Source: a virus
Virus record (IMG/VR): IMGVR_UViG_3300035698_000963
Span: 1-32,206 of that record
DNA length: 32,206 bases
Reading direction: 5' to 3' (one strand)
Shown: positions 1-6,988 of the stretch, piece by piece
How the letters are laid out: every line of letters starts with the position of its first letter
Position numbering within the stretch: position 1 is the stretch's first letter
Translations under genes and position numbers: made by a program
The notes under the pieces: generated by a model
Seen by the model: only the letters and a program-made list of their open reading frames with translations
The model's database searches: none
What the model was told of the DNA's origin: nothing

Positions 1-388
1 CGCAATACTTATCACTCGATAAATAAACAAGTACCCGTTGTTTATTTTTTGGCATCTCATCAAATATATTTATCAAGTAAGATTGTGACTCTTCCGGTTG
101 TCCGTTCTCATCGGACATCTCAACTTGTGACTCTTTCAGGGTGGCGTTATCCTCAAAACCGCCCTTTGCTTCATGCTCCCATATACGACCTCGAAGCGTG
201 GCGTTCTCCTGCTCCAGTTCGGCGATGAGATTGTTCAAGGCATCTTCGATTGGGCGTTTTTGCCAATCCTTATAAAACGTATTTGATTTACTAAATAAAC
301 ATGGGTCTGTTTCACAATATGTAAAACCACCATCTGGGTTGTGATATGGCATATCTCCACAGAAAGGGCAGGGTTTTAGTTCAATCAT
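1..388 (-). CDS. Lar-like zinc-ribbon protein, 3' end cut by window edge
   Basis: The frame opens at the ATG at 388 and stays open to the left edge, so at least 129 residues are present and the C-terminus is missing. It begins MIELKPCPFCG, followed by further Cys near residues 25 and 30 (YCETDPC) and a DW-x-KRP segment. This is the arrangement of the Lar (restriction alleviation) zinc-ribbon family, where CPFCG plus a second Cys pair bind zinc. After residue 50 comes a helical, Glu/Gln-rich stretch (NNLIAELEQENATLRGR), probably coiled coil, and then an acidic region. The ATG overlaps the stop of the 30-residue gene before it (ATGA), so translation is likely coupled. Lar-like proteins are common as small phage genes and most have no proven anti-restriction activity, so the name is by domain only. 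Confidence 0.7.
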   Translation of the reverse strand, partial: MIELKPCPFCGDMPYHNPDGGFTYCETDPCLFSKSNTFYKDWQKRPIEDALNNLIAELEQENATLRGRIWEHEAKGGFEDNATLKESQVEMSDENGQPEESQSYLINIFDEMPKNKQRVLVYLSSDKYC

Positions 389-477
389 TTGTATTCCTTT
401 CCGCAGTCCTCGCAGACTGTGAATATCTCGTCGTCAATTAGTTTCGTGGTCCAGCCACCGCCGTAATTGCAATACAT
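385..477 (-). CDS. 30-residue Cys-rich peptide
   Basis: A short frame from ATG 477 to TGA 385. It starts MYCNYGGGW and ends with VCEDCGKEYK, so it carries Cys3 and a CxxC pair that could form a minimal zinc knuckle. Its stop overlaps the next ATG (ATGA at 388-385), and its start lies 2 bases after the stop of the 79-residue gene upstream. This close packing is the main support. No function can be assigned. Confidence 0.5.
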   Translation of the reverse strand: MYCNYGGGWTTKLIDDEIFTVCEDCGKEYK

Positions 478-479
478 GA

Positions 480-719
480 TTATCCTTTCTTATTCTCCAA
501 TTGTACCATAAGTTTACCAATTGCGCTGATGATTTCCAGCCCCCCTTCGTGAGCCATCGGCGCGCGCGCGTTGTGCAGCTTCACATGACTAACGATCGTC
601 TGCGCGTTATCGTCCAGGAACTCGCGCTGATCATCGGTTGATTTATCGTATGCATCCATTACGCTCTTACGAAGCGCGGTTGTCGCCGCTAACTTTTTCC
701 CGCGTAGTATTTTATTCAT
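480..719 (-). CDS. Hypothetical protein, 79 aa
   Basis: Starts at ATG 719, which overlaps the stop of the SSB gene (TGATG), so it is probably co-translated with SSB. The protein is basic at the N-terminus (MNKILRGKKL) and mixed helical after that, with no Cys motif, signal peptide or membrane segment. I do not recognise the family. Its place between SSB and small Cys-rich genes at the end of the replication operon suggests an accessory early protein, but that is only context. Confidence 0.6.
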   Translation of the reverse strand: MNKILRGKKLAATTALRKSVMDAYDKSTDDQREFLDDNAQTIVSHVKLHNARAPMAHEGGLEIISAIGKLMVQLENKKG

Positions 720-1108
720 CAGAACGGCACCTCGTCTACTTCGCTTACAGTCGCGCCAACCTCATCCGCGAACGTGTCACTCGCTGACTTCGCGGGCGCC
801 GGCAGGAATTCCACAGTGTCTACCACCATTCCGAACGATGCGCGATTTTCGCCGACGTCCGTAGTCCAGGTGCGCGGGTTGCCTTCTTCGTGCGTTAGAC
901 GGCCTTCTACGTATAACGGTTTACCTTTCGTCAGGTGTTCCGCTAACTTCTCGGCGCGCGCTCCCCACAAGCTGCAGCGCATCCATAGCGTCGACTTCTT
1001 CTCACCATAACCGTCATCCGCCGCGAATGTGAAGTTGCACACGGTGAAGTCACCTTTTTTCAATACTGCGTCTTTTACCACTCGTCCAATCAATGTAACT
1101 TTCTGCAT
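719..1108 (-). CDS. ssb: Single-stranded DNA-binding protein
   Basis: A 129-residue SSB. The N-terminal 100 residues read as an OB fold: VTLIGRVVKDAVLK at the start, then the aromatic strand LWMRCSLWGARAEKLAEHL and GKPLYVEGRL, all typical of bacterial and phage SSB. The short tail is acidic and ends DEVPF, matching the conserved acidic tip (ending in Phe) that recruits partner proteins in bacterial SSBs. It is shorter than E. coli SSB (178 aa) because the linker is short. The ATG at 1108 follows AAAGGAG with good spacing, 9 bases after the helicase stop. It is the fifth gene of the replication operon and would coat single strands during phage replication and ERF-driven annealing. Confidence 0.95.
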   Translation of the reverse strand: MQKVTLIGRVVKDAVLKKGDFTVCNFTFAADDGYGEKKSTLWMRCSLWGARAEKLAEHLTKGKPLYVEGRLTHEEGNPRTWTTDVGENRASFGMVVDTVEFLPAPAKSASDTFADEVGATVSEVDEVPF

Positions 1109-1117
1109 GTCGCTCCT

Positions 1118-2140
1118 TTATGGCAACTCATTATATGGGTCGCCAACTCTAAAATATTCTGGCTGCATGATTTGTTTGAATGTTCCAACGCCGCCCATAG
1201 TATTTTTATCAATCAGGACTGATACCTCATTACTGTATCCTTCCTCTATGCGGTCACGTTTCAACATTACAACCAGATTGGCTTTGTCGCTTTTCTCACC
1301 GGCGCCGCGCATCCCTGATCGATCAATCTTATTGAATGCCGTCGTCTTGCCTTCCTTGCTCATTTGCGCGATCATCAGCACCGGTATACCCGTCATCTCC
1401 GCGAACGTCTTTAGCTGCTCCACGTTGTCGGCCTCGCGCTGGTAAATGTTGGTCCCGAACATCTGCAATTGTCGTTTGCTCGCGCTGGCCTTCTCCAAAT
1501 AGTCCAGCACCACGACGTCACAGTTTCCTTCCGAGTGCAACTTGCGCAACTCTGATACCGTCTTCTCCATCGTCCATCCTGGCGTGTGCAAGTAGCTGAT
1601 GTATCCATCCCACCCCATGAGCCGCGGACGTATCGCTTTGACGATGTCCTTCTGTGATGCTGTCAGCTCACCACTTTTCAAGTCACGGACGTTTATACTC
1701 CCGTGCCTGGCGGTACGCCTCAGCATCATAAGTTTACGGTTCAATTCGTAATGGACGAATACAACCCGGTTCTTATGCTGCGCCCAATGTTCAGCGATTG
1801 ACTCGCCGTATATTGTTTTACCCTGTCCATCAGGCGCGGTGACTACTCCCAACATTCCATCCTCAAGCGGGTCAATCAGGTTCCTCCATGACTTCCACGG
1901 CCAGAGTAATACTTTCCGCTCATCGTCCGGCATCTTGGCCAGTTGTTCGTATTCCTTCAACATCGCTTCCACCAGGTCGAATGACTCATCCCACGTCAGA
2001 AGCGCGTCGTTGTCACCGGCGCCCATTCGTGCTAGTATCTCAGTAACGAACCGAAACAAATCCTCCGGTTCTTCGTCTGACATGCAGCGGCGCAAGATCT
2101 CTTTCGCCAGCGTTTCATATTGTGCGATTTCAGGGTTCAT
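1118..2140 (-). CDS. DnaB-type replicative helicase, C-terminal domain only
   Basis: A 340-residue RecA-fold ATPase of the DnaB/KaiC type. Walker A is APDGQGKT at residues 102-109 and Walker B is VVVLDYL near 209-214. A helix with MIAQMSKEG and a later RGAGEKSDKANLVVML segment correspond to the sensor Gln and the DNA-binding loop of DnaB (RGSG-IEQDAD-like). The usual DnaB N-terminal primase-binding domain is missing. In its place is about 90 residues of acidic helical sequence. Its start overlaps the stop of the DnaD-like gene by ATGA, so loader and helicase are translated together. It should unwind the phage fork. Loading is probably by the DnaD-like protein just upstream, since no DnaC-like loader is visible. 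Confidence 0.88.
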   Translation of the reverse strand: MNPEIAQYETLAKEILRRCMSDEEPEDLFRFVTEILARMGAGDNDALLTWDESFDLVEAMLKEYEQLAKMPDDERKVLLWPWKSWRNLIDPLEDGMLGVVTAPDGQGKTIYGESIAEHWAQHKNRVVFVHYELNRKLMMLRRTARHGSINVRDLKSGELTASQKDIVKAIRPRLMGWDGYISYLHTPGWTMEKTVSELRKLHSEGNCDVVVLDYLEKASASKRQLQMFGTNIYQREADNVEQLKTFAEMTGIPVLMIAQMSKEGKTTAFNKIDRSGMRGAGEKSDKANLVVMLKRDRIEEGYSNEVSVLIDKNTMGGVGTFKQIMQPEYFRVGDPYNELP

Positions 2141-2904
2141 ACCATCACCTCAACAATGCTTCCATCTGCTAATACAGTCTTTTGTAATCGTGGTTCCGCG
2201 TTCTTCTGTTTACCATTTCGTAGTCCATCAGCGCGGACGTTCTTAAGTATACCACGAACATAGGACCACTTACGCTTGTTCTGCTCAACTGCTATAAGAA
2301 TTGCATCCAGGCATATTTGCAGGCCGTATTCTTCCAAATCATCATTCAGCATGTCGGAAGTCATAGACGTTATCAATCCGATATTACCCTCATACGCCTT
2401 TGCTAATGTTGAAAAATCACTACTACTAGTTGTTTCTTTATCCTTCTCCGTCTCCGTATCTGTCTCTTTATCCGTCTCTGTCTCGCACTCATTTTCTAAA
2501 TAGGGTATTGTTACGGTATCCATAGGGTATTTTATATCGTGGATATGGTAGTAATATCTTTTTACTGTGCCGGACGGTATCGCTTCAATATCTTTCTTGA
2601 CGCGTACCGCTATCTTTGGAGAACTACCGCCATTATTGAATTTATACAGGTTGGAAACATAGATAACGCCATCATCAGAAAATACCTTTTTATTCTGGTT
2701 GAACTTTTCCAGTATTTCATCTACTCGATTGATTGCAATTCCAGTTTCAAACGCAATGTATCTTGTGGGTAATTCATATATGCCGGACACGCTGGCCCGC
2801 TCATTACTAAACAGATAAATAAATAATAATTTTTCATCTATTTCAAGTTCTGAAAACCAAGTATCTTTCCATACCTTCGTATGTATGTTGCGAAATTCAG
2901 CCAT
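2137..2904 (-). CDS. DnaD-like replisome organiser / replication initiator
   Basis: 255 residues. The first 110 form a winged-helix region of the kind seen in phage replisome organisers (WKDTWFSELEIDEKLLFIYLF, then GIYELPTRYIAFETG and VSNLYKF). Residues 137-158 are an acidic low-complexity linker of Glu/Thr/Asp/Lys. Residues 165-230 match the DnaD C-terminal domain: YEGNIG near 171, then an IAVEQNKRKWSYVRGILKN block ending near 222, the best-conserved part of that family. Such proteins bind the phage origin and help load the helicase, and the helicase gene follows with a 4-base overlap. The start TAATG overlaps the primase stop. The origin may lie inside this gene, as in several phages, but I saw no convincing iteron set. 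Confidence 0.85.
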   Translation of the reverse strand: MAEFRNIHTKVWKDTWFSELEIDEKLLFIYLFSNERASVSGIYELPTRYIAFETGIAINRVDEILEKFNQNKKVFSDDGVIYVSNLYKFNNGGSSPKIAVRVKKDIEAIPSGTVKRYYYHIHDIKYPMDTVTIPYLENECETETDKETDTETEKDKETTSSSDFSTLAKAYEGNIGLITSMTSDMLNDDLEEYGLQICLDAILIAVEQNKRKWSYVRGILKNVRADGLRNGKQKNAEPRLQKTVLADGSIVEVMV

Positions 2905-3779
2905 TAATTATTCTCCATTTGTTTATTCCATCCGTATTGTTTCGCTATCCCGAACACCGTCGCAATCGTCACCGTCCCCGCGACGTTGCCCGCCTTCTTG
3001 AATGACCGCCACTTGTTCTCGACTTCCTTACCCTTGCCATCAGCCCAACTCTCAGCCAGCGCGTAACCCGCCTCACCGAATTCAGAATGAATACCCATCA
3101 GGACCGCCACCCATTCATCATACGATATTCGCCACGGTGGTATAACCTTCAACGCCTCAGCCGTTTCCTGCTGCGTTGCTGGCGCGTGATAATCCTTGCG
3201 GACTGACTTCTTCCGTTCCGCGGCGCCTGATGATTTGTAACTGGTAATAATCTTCTTTATGGTATCAATCGATAAATCATTACCGATATAATCCATTTCA
3301 CAATCTGGTGAACCGTAGAAGAAACGCGCCGCGTCTTTACATTGCCGGTCTGCAGCGCCGAACACCCACAGTAAAGCGGTGGCAGCCATAGCGTAATTCG
3401 CGGCCTGCATGATTGGCGCATCCAGGGTGAAGATAACCCGCGCCCGTGGTGCATCTGATTTGTGGCTCATGGTAGTGTGTAGGAAAGCGCCGTGCTTATA
3501 AATGAACTTATCTTTGACGAGTGTCTTCATCATGCTACGCTCGTCCTCAGTATCGAAGTCAAGGCCAATGTGCTGGCCACAAATATAATTGCTGGAAGCC
3601 CGCCACTTGTTCTTATGCTGTGTGGTGATGGCCTGCCCGTCATAGATGGTATCCATCATGTCTACCGCGTTGCTTTCCTGATTGACGAATGAGGCGTTGA
3701 ACTTTGGCCAGACCGCGTCCCCTGGCGGTATCTTAGCTCTAAGCTTATATGATGATACGGCATGCCGGTATGAGTTCAT
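2904..3779 (-). CDS. AEP-like primase with PriCT_2 domain
   Basis: 291 residues. IGLDFDTEDE at 71-80 has the D-x-D of archaeo-eukaryotic primase motif I. SHKSDAPRARVIFTL at 105-119 and DAARFFYGSPD at 149-159 correspond to the later catalytic strands of this fold. From about 205 to 285 the sequence (ISYDEWVAVLMGIHSEFG, SWADGKGKEVENKWRSF, TIATVFGIAKQYGW) is a clear PriCT_2 domain, normally found C-terminal to phage and plasmid primases. Many relatives are fused to a helicase. Here the protein ends after PriCT_2 and a separate helicase lies two genes on. It should make primers or act as a primase-polymerase at the phage fork. It is coupled to the HNH gene by ATGA and to the DnaD-like gene by TAATG. 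Confidence 0.8.
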   Translation of the reverse strand: MNSYRHAVSSYKLRAKIPPGDAVWPKFNASFVNQESNAVDMMDTIYDGQAITTQHKNKWRASSNYICGQHIGLDFDTEDERSMMKTLVKDKFIYKHGAFLHTTMSHKSDAPRARVIFTLDAPIMQAANYAMAATALLWVFGAADRQCKDAARFFYGSPDCEMDYIGNDLSIDTIKKIITSYKSSGAAERKKSVRKDYHAPATQQETAEALKVIPPWRISYDEWVAVLMGIHSEFGEAGYALAESWADGKGKEVENKWRSFKKAGNVAGTVTIATVFGIAKQYGWNKQMENN

Positions 3780-4189
3780 TTGTTGCGTTTCCCCATGTCG
3801 GGAGTAACAATATCATGCCATTTTTTATGACACGCTTCACATAATAAACCTTGTGGCCATTGCTCGCACTCAACACCGAATAAATGACGCGGCGCCCAAT
3901 GATGATTAGCTGCTCCAACATGTCCGCACCTGGCGCAGATAAACTCTAGACTATTATTGCCGATGACTTCCAACTTGTTTATATCTATCCCCTGAGCCTT
4001 GATAGCGTCATGCGGTATGTTTTTTCGTGGCAGATTGATTGCCCCATCGTGGCGTTGGCAATACCAATACACCTGCGCTATTCCATTTGATGTGATAACT
4101 CTAACCAAGTATACATGCGTAACTTTACCACACTCCTCGCAATATCTATTGGTATGGACCTTCCTTTCTGTGATAACTATTTTATCCAT
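3776..4189 (-). CDS. HNH endonuclease-like zinc protein
   Basis: 137 residues from ATG 4189, chosen because GGAG sits 5 bases upstream; a longer frame from GTG 4204 lacks such a site. There are two zinc-binding parts. The first is CEECG at 17-21 with CQRH at 44-47. The second is CARCG at 85-89, NHHWAPRHLFG at 95-105, then LCEACHKKWH at 116-125. The last block is an HNH-type beta-beta-alpha metal finger, with His96/His97 as likely catalytic residues. It is the first gene after the promoter at 4322-4350 and the structured leader at 4209-4280. It could be a free-standing homing-type nuclease or a recombination nuclease serving the replication operon. Partner and cut site are unknown. Confidence 0.7.
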   Translation of the reverse strand: MDKIVITERKVHTNRYCEECGKVTHVYLVRVITSNGIAQVYWYCQRHDGAINLPRKNIPHDAIKAQGIDINKLEVIGNNSLEFICARCGHVGAANHHWAPRHLFGVECEQWPQGLLCEACHKKWHDIVTPDMGKRNK

Positions 4190-4208
4190 TGTTACTCCAT
4201 ACACAAAA

Positions 4209-4280
4209 GACTACCCACCCGTTCCGGTGTTCTGCTAGGAAACACAACGAATAGAAGTTGTTTGGAAGGGGTGGGCAGTC
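4209..4280 (-). ncRNA. Structured 5' leader, possible cis-acting RNA
   Basis: Between the predicted transcript start (about 4315) and the HNH start codon lies an inverted repeat. The 17-base arms at 4209-4225 and 4264-4280 pair at 15 of 17 positions. Inside are two further short inverted repeats: GTGTT at 4227-4231 with AACAC at 4241-4245, and CAAC with GTTG around 4245-4260. Together they could make a branched, three-way-junction-like fold. On the transcript the outer stem is followed by UUUUGUG, too weak a U-run for a convincing terminator. It could be an attenuator, a regulatory leader or a stabilising element. No known riboswitch class was recognised. Confidence 0.5.
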
Positions 4281-4321
4281 GTTTGAATAGTAGTTTTTCA
4301 TTGCATTTACCTAGCGTCTAC

Positions 4322-4350
4322 ATTATACCATTAAGGCGCCCGCATTGCAA
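4322..4350 (-). promoter_or_regulatory. Sigma70 promoter with extended -10 (P1)
   Basis: Read on the minus strand: TTGCAA (4350-4345), 17-base spacer, then TATAAT (4327-4322) preceded by TGG, an extended -10. The region 4319-4335 is identical to the region at the 30314-30342 promoter. It faces the HNH, primase, DnaD-like, helicase and SSB genes, with a predicted start near 4315 and a leader of about 125 bases. Confidence 0.85.
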
Positions 4351-4355
4351 GTAAT

Positions 4356-4442
4356 TCACGCCACCCCATACGCTATAACGCACACGCAGCAGCCAACCGC
4401 GAGGAGGCAGAGTAGTAGGTGCTGCTTGTCGAATTTAGTCAT
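4356..4442 (-). CDS. 28-residue membrane peptide
   Basis: ATG at 4442 overlaps the stop of the 72-residue gene (ATGA), and the frame ends at 4356, just upstream of the P1 -35 box. After a short polar start (MTKFDKQH) the rest is one hydrophobic span, LLLCLLAVGCCVCVIAYGVA, with three Cys. It is likely a single-pass membrane peptide. Support is the overlap and composition only. Similar tiny membrane peptides occur at 30890, 31783 and 31975. Confidence 0.5.
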   Translation of the reverse strand: MTKFDKQHLLLCLLAVGCCVCVIAYGVA

Positions 4443-4657
4443 TCCAGCCCGTCCATGTTCATCTTGGTGGCGATTGCGCCAAGGTAGTGGGCGATGGATA
4501 ATAATGATTCTTTCATTGATTGTTCGTTTCCTTCAACCCTATCCGCTGACCTGACGATTGCATCCCCTACCGCTATATGCACATCTACCTCAGTTTGCAT
4601 TGCTTTCCGTGTATCTTCATTCGCGTCTTTCTGTGTCTTGCTGTTATCCGGGTGCAT
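4439..4657 (-). CDS. Hypothetical early protein, 72 aa
   Basis: Start taken at ATG 4657, which overlaps the upstream stop (TGATG); a GTG at 4660 is an alternative. The protein is polar, acidic and helical (MHPDNSKTQKDANEDTRKAMQ, then EVDVHIAVGDAIVRSADRVE), with no motif I recognise. It ends in ATGA overlap with the membrane peptide gene. It belongs to the ERF operon, which makes a role near recombination possible but unproven. Confidence 0.6.
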   Translation of the reverse strand: MHPDNSKTQKDANEDTRKAMQTEVDVHIAVGDAIVRSADRVEGNEQSMKESLLSIAHYLGAIATKMNMDGLE

Positions 4658-5037
4658 CACCGCACCGCCTGTATCCGCACACTCGGATTGCCTACCTTCT
4701 TGAATTGTTCCATTTCAGGATGCGCCACCGCAAATCCAGCGATACCCTTCGTGTCCCAGGATGTACGCGCCTTACTGTATACGGCGTGAAGATTGTCACC
4801 CTTGACGCTGCTGCCAATCTCGCTGACAAGTCCCTTGATGTCAGACTCTAATACCGATTGGTCATTCTGAATGTTTTCGAAGATACCTTCAAATTCGTCA
4901 TCCAGGGCAGACAATTCCAGCGTGATTTCAGGCGTGATGATCTTATCGCGGAGTTTTTCTTTCTCGATTTTGATTAGCGCCATCTGATTCCGTTTTTCGT
5001 CTAACTGATGTAATAAATCTTTGACTTTGTTTTCCAT
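4657..5037 (-). CDS. Coiled-coil early protein, ERF neighbour, 126 aa
   Basis: The start ATG at 5037 has GAGGAT closely upstream. A longer frame back to 5100 has no such site and an unlikely Gly-rich start. Residues 1-35 form a Lys/Glu-rich helix (MENKVKDLLHQLDEKRNQ), likely coiled coil. The C-terminal third holds a segment (LHAVYSKARTSWDTKGIAG, then HPEMEQFKKVGNPSVRI) that I recall as recurrent in phage early proteins next to recombination genes, though without a secure family name. It might be a Gam-like or nuclease-inhibitor type partner, but that is a guess. It follows ERF by 84 bases in the same operon. Confidence 0.65.
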   Translation of the reverse strand: MENKVKDLLHQLDEKRNQMALIKIEKEKLRDKIITPEITLELSALDDEFEGIFENIQNDQSVLESDIKGLVSEIGSSVKGDNLHAVYSKARTSWDTKGIAGFAVAHPEMEQFKKVGNPSVRIQAVR

Positions 5038-5121
5038 AATATCCTCTCTGTGTTGTATCCGTCCTCCCAGGTGGACGGCAGCATCGCCACCGCCCACCAT
5101 CGAAAGGAGAAAGGATGAAAC

Positions 5122-5805
5122 CTAATTTACCACAATGTCGGCCAGCACCTTGTCGGCCTCGTCAGCGGCCACTTCCTTCAGCATACCCGCCACGCGATTG
5201 CCGCGGTAATCCTTGTGCCATGCCAACGCGATGTTCGTGCCGTCTGACGGTTGCAGTATCTTCGATAAATTCAGGATGGCGGCCACGTGCTGCGGCGCCT
5301 TGTACTCGCCCGCTTCCTTGACGGCCTTGATAGTCTCAGGAGGCCAGACGCGCTTATCGCTTACCGGGTCCGGCTCTGACTTGGCAGTCGTTGGACGTTT
5401 GCCGTTTGGCTGGCCTGGACTGTCGTTATCTTCATCAGCGTACATCCCCAGGATTGAACTCAGCGAGTACCGTCGCAGGTACGTGATTATGGACCCTGCC
5501 ACTTGCGCCGATGACTTACCTTTTTCAACGCCGATTTCCAGCGCGACAGCAGCGCCAACCCACTCGCCTGATACGTGCATCAGTATGGTATCGACGCTCA
5601 CCTGACCGTCGCATCCGCTAACCGTCTGCACGTAGCTGAGGCCATTCTTCGCCAATACCGGCTGCGCCGTCTTGATGATTCTCCCCAAATCCGCATACTT
5701 ATTCTTGAGGAACGGATTGACGGCGTTCATTTGTGCCGGTGGCATCTCTGCCTGAGCCTTCACCAGCGCGCCCGCCAGTTCCTTTATTGAGTCACTCTTG
5801 TTCAT
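5122..5805 (-). CDS. erf: ERF-family single-strand annealing recombinase
   Basis: 227 residues. The N-terminal 140 match the ERF superfamily (P22 Erf): IKELAGALVKAQAEM, NPFLKNKYADLGRII, QPVLAKNGLSYVQT, LMHVSGEWV, and the strongly conserved SIITYLRRYSLSSILGMYADEDND, where the Tyr-Arg-Arg-Tyr segment is diagnostic. Erf proteins anneal complementary single strands and repair or circularise phage DNA, usually alongside SSB, which is encoded further down. The C-terminal 80 residues are variable, as usual. Two ATGs lie at 5808 and 5805; the second is better spaced from AAAGGA. The gene follows a promoter with a palindromic operator (5837-5882), so expression is probably controlled together with the promoter at 6989. 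Confidence 0.92.
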   Translation of the reverse strand: MNKSDSIKELAGALVKAQAEMPPAQMNAVNPFLKNKYADLGRIIKTAQPVLAKNGLSYVQTVSGCDGQVSVDTILMHVSGEWVGAAVALEIGVEKGKSSAQVAGSIITYLRRYSLSSILGMYADEDNDSPGQPNGKRPTTAKSEPDPVSDKRVWPPETIKAVKEAGEYKAPQHVAAILNLSKILQPSDGTNIALAWHKDYRGNRVAGMLKEVAADEADKVLADIVVN

Positions 5806-5836
5806 CATAATCCTTTCACTAATTGAATTCTATTTT

Positions 5837-5882
5837 ATTGTAACAAATTTCACACATGGATGCAATAGGTATTTATACCTAT
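5837..5882 (-). promoter_or_regulatory. Early promoter with palindromic operator (P2a)
   Basis: Minus strand: TTGCAT (5865-5860), 17-base spacer, TACAAT (5842-5837) preceded by TGT, an extended -10. Immediately upstream, sharing one base with the -35, is the palindrome ATAGGTA-N4-TACCTAT (5865-5882). The same layout recurs at 6989-7034. It drives erf and the genes after it. A dimeric regulator at this place could activate by touching polymerase or repress by blocking the -35. Confidence 0.8.
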
Positions 5883-5886
5883 CTTG

Positions 5887-6045
5887 TCACCCCACCTTCG
5901 TGCCACGCTGGCCAATCAATGCGCTCATGTCAACCTCACTCAGCAGGCCGTCAATCTGTGAGCAGGCGTAGATTTCCGCGCACTCCGCACATATCACGTC
6001 GCCGCGGCGAATTTCGCAGCCGCAATCCTGGCAGGCGTCAATCAT
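5887..6045 (-). CDS. Zinc-ribbon protein, 52 aa
   Basis: Start chosen at ATG 6045 because GAGG lies 6 bases upstream; in-frame ATGs at 6057 and 6078 fit less well. The protein begins MIDACQDCGCEI, followed by VICAECAEIYACSQ, giving two CxxC knuckles at about 5-8 and 20-23 that should bind one zinc. The remaining half is helical and acidic. Such mini zinc ribbons are frequent in phage early operons, where they often bind nucleic acid or host enzymes. No specific role can be read. It ends 4 bases before the operator of the next promoter. Confidence 0.65.
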   Translation of the reverse strand: MIDACQDCGCEIRRGDVICAECAEIYACSQIDGLLSEVDMSALIGQRGTKVG

Positions 6046-6058
6046 GTGTATCCTCATT

Positions 6059-6604
6059 TCAGCAGCCTGACAATACAACCCGCATCAACTCAATCGCGGC
6101 GCTGTAAGTCTTACCGTGGATGCTGTCACCGTGGTTCTTCTTGACCGCCGCTTCAAATTCGTCTATCGTTTCCCAGAAGCAACCTGTCTTGACCATGATG
6201 CAGGTATCGTGTTTGCAGCCAATGAGTGTGTCGCCCCTGCTGCCAATAGGTTCTATTACGATTATACCTTTGGCACGCCAGAGATCGGCACCCCTGAGAT
6301 TGGCACGCTCGAGATTGGCATCACTGAGATCGGCACCCCTGAGATCGGCACCCCCGAGATCGGCATCACTGAGATCGGCACCCCTGAGATTGGCACGCTC
6401 GAGATTGGCACCCCTGAGATCGGCACCCCTGAGATCGGCGCCCCCGAGATTGGCACCCCTGAGATTGGCACCCCCGAGATCGGCACCCCTGAGATCGGCG
6501 CCCCCGAGATTGGCACCCCTGAGATTGGCACGCTCGCCGCCCTCATCGTCATCAATCCATTTCTGGTGTAACTCAAGTATTTCCTGTAATTTATCTGCGT
6601 CCAT
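6059..6604 (-). CDS. Pentapeptide-repeat protein
   Basis: 181 residues. The first 23 residues ([20 protein letters not shown]) are the short acidic helix that often precedes phage pentapeptide repeats. Residues 24-108 are 17 consecutive A(D/N)LxX pentapeptides ([14 protein letters not shown] pattern), which fold into a right-handed square beta-helix. Residues 109-181 form a small C-terminal domain with [25 protein letters not shown] and [12 protein letters not shown], a module I know from prophage pentapeptide proteins. Some repeat proteins (MfpA, Qnr) mimic DNA and bind gyrase, but 17 repeats are short for that and the role here is unknown. It is the second gene after promoter P2b. Confidence 0.88.
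   Translation of the reverse strand: MDADKLQEILELHQKWIDDDEGGERANLRGANLGGADLRGADLGGANLRGANLGGADLRGADLRGANLERANLRGADLSDADLGGADLRGADLSDANLERANLRGADLWRAKGIIVIEPIGSRGDTLIGCKHDTCIMVKTGCFWETIDEFEAAVKKNHGDSIHGKTYSAAIELMRVVLSGC
6281..6535 (-). repeat. 15-bp tandem repeat inside pentapeptide gene
   Basis: Seventeen copies of a 15-base unit of the form gagat(c/t)ggcacccct (plus-strand reading) encode the pentapeptides. Copies differ at few positions and blocks of several units recur almost unchanged, so slippage or unequal exchange could change the copy number easily. Confidence 0.9.
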
Positions 6605-6615
6605 CGTTCATCCTT

Positions 6616-6951
6616 TCACTTTATGAATTGATCAACCGCTTCATCAGCGGCCTTCCGTTGGCGCCCCGTGGCGCGCCATATTCTTTCCTGGTCGTCGCAC
6701 CACATGTTCAGCCAGTCCAGCGCGTTCGCGTGTTCCGGTTGATAGCTTGAGTAATTGCCATTCGACACCTGCTTGGCAATGAAGTCGCAGCCTCGCACAA
6801 ATGCGCGCGTGATTTCGTTCGGCGTCACCGGGTAATCAATGCGGTGCTGCACCTCGGCCATCATGCGATCAATCAGCGTTTCGGGGCGCTGGCCGTCCGC
6901 CAGGAACATGGCGTCTACTTCGTTTAGGTGGTCGTTGAGGTAGTGTGTCAT
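6616..6951 (-). CDS. Hypothetical early protein, 111 aa
   Basis: First gene after promoter P2b. I place the start at ATG 6951, about 30 bases after the predicted transcript start and downstream of GAAAGGAA; the frame continues back to 6990 but that point lies inside the promoter. The protein starts [20 protein letters not shown] and is rich in His, Asp, Arg and Trp, mostly helical, with a basic stretch near the end ([14 protein letters not shown]). I see no catalytic motif, membrane segment or zinc site. Being first in an operator-controlled early operon, it may act on host functions. Confidence 0.7.
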   Translation of the reverse strand: MTHYLNDHLNEVDAMFLADGQRPETLIDRMMAEVQHRIDYPVTPNEITRAFVRGCDFIAKQVSNGNYSSYQPEHANALDWLNMWCDDQERIWRATGRQRKAADEAVDQFIK

Positions 6952-6988
6952 GGTATCTTTCCTTTCAATAAGTTGAATATCTAATACC

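Noticed and set aside
5038-5100. Gly-rich 21-residue extension of the coiled-coil gene
   Set aside because: GAGGAT is placed for ATG 5037; no site serves the ATG at 5100.
6281-6535. Possible CRISPR array
   Set aside because: Units are 15 bases, directly adjacent and without unique spacers, and they encode pentapeptides in frame.
6116-6626. Repetitive plus-strand frames opposite the pentapeptide gene
   Set aside because: The GTPEI and similar repeats are the complement of the pentapeptide-coding array; the minus-strand frame matches a known fold with N- and C-terminal domains.
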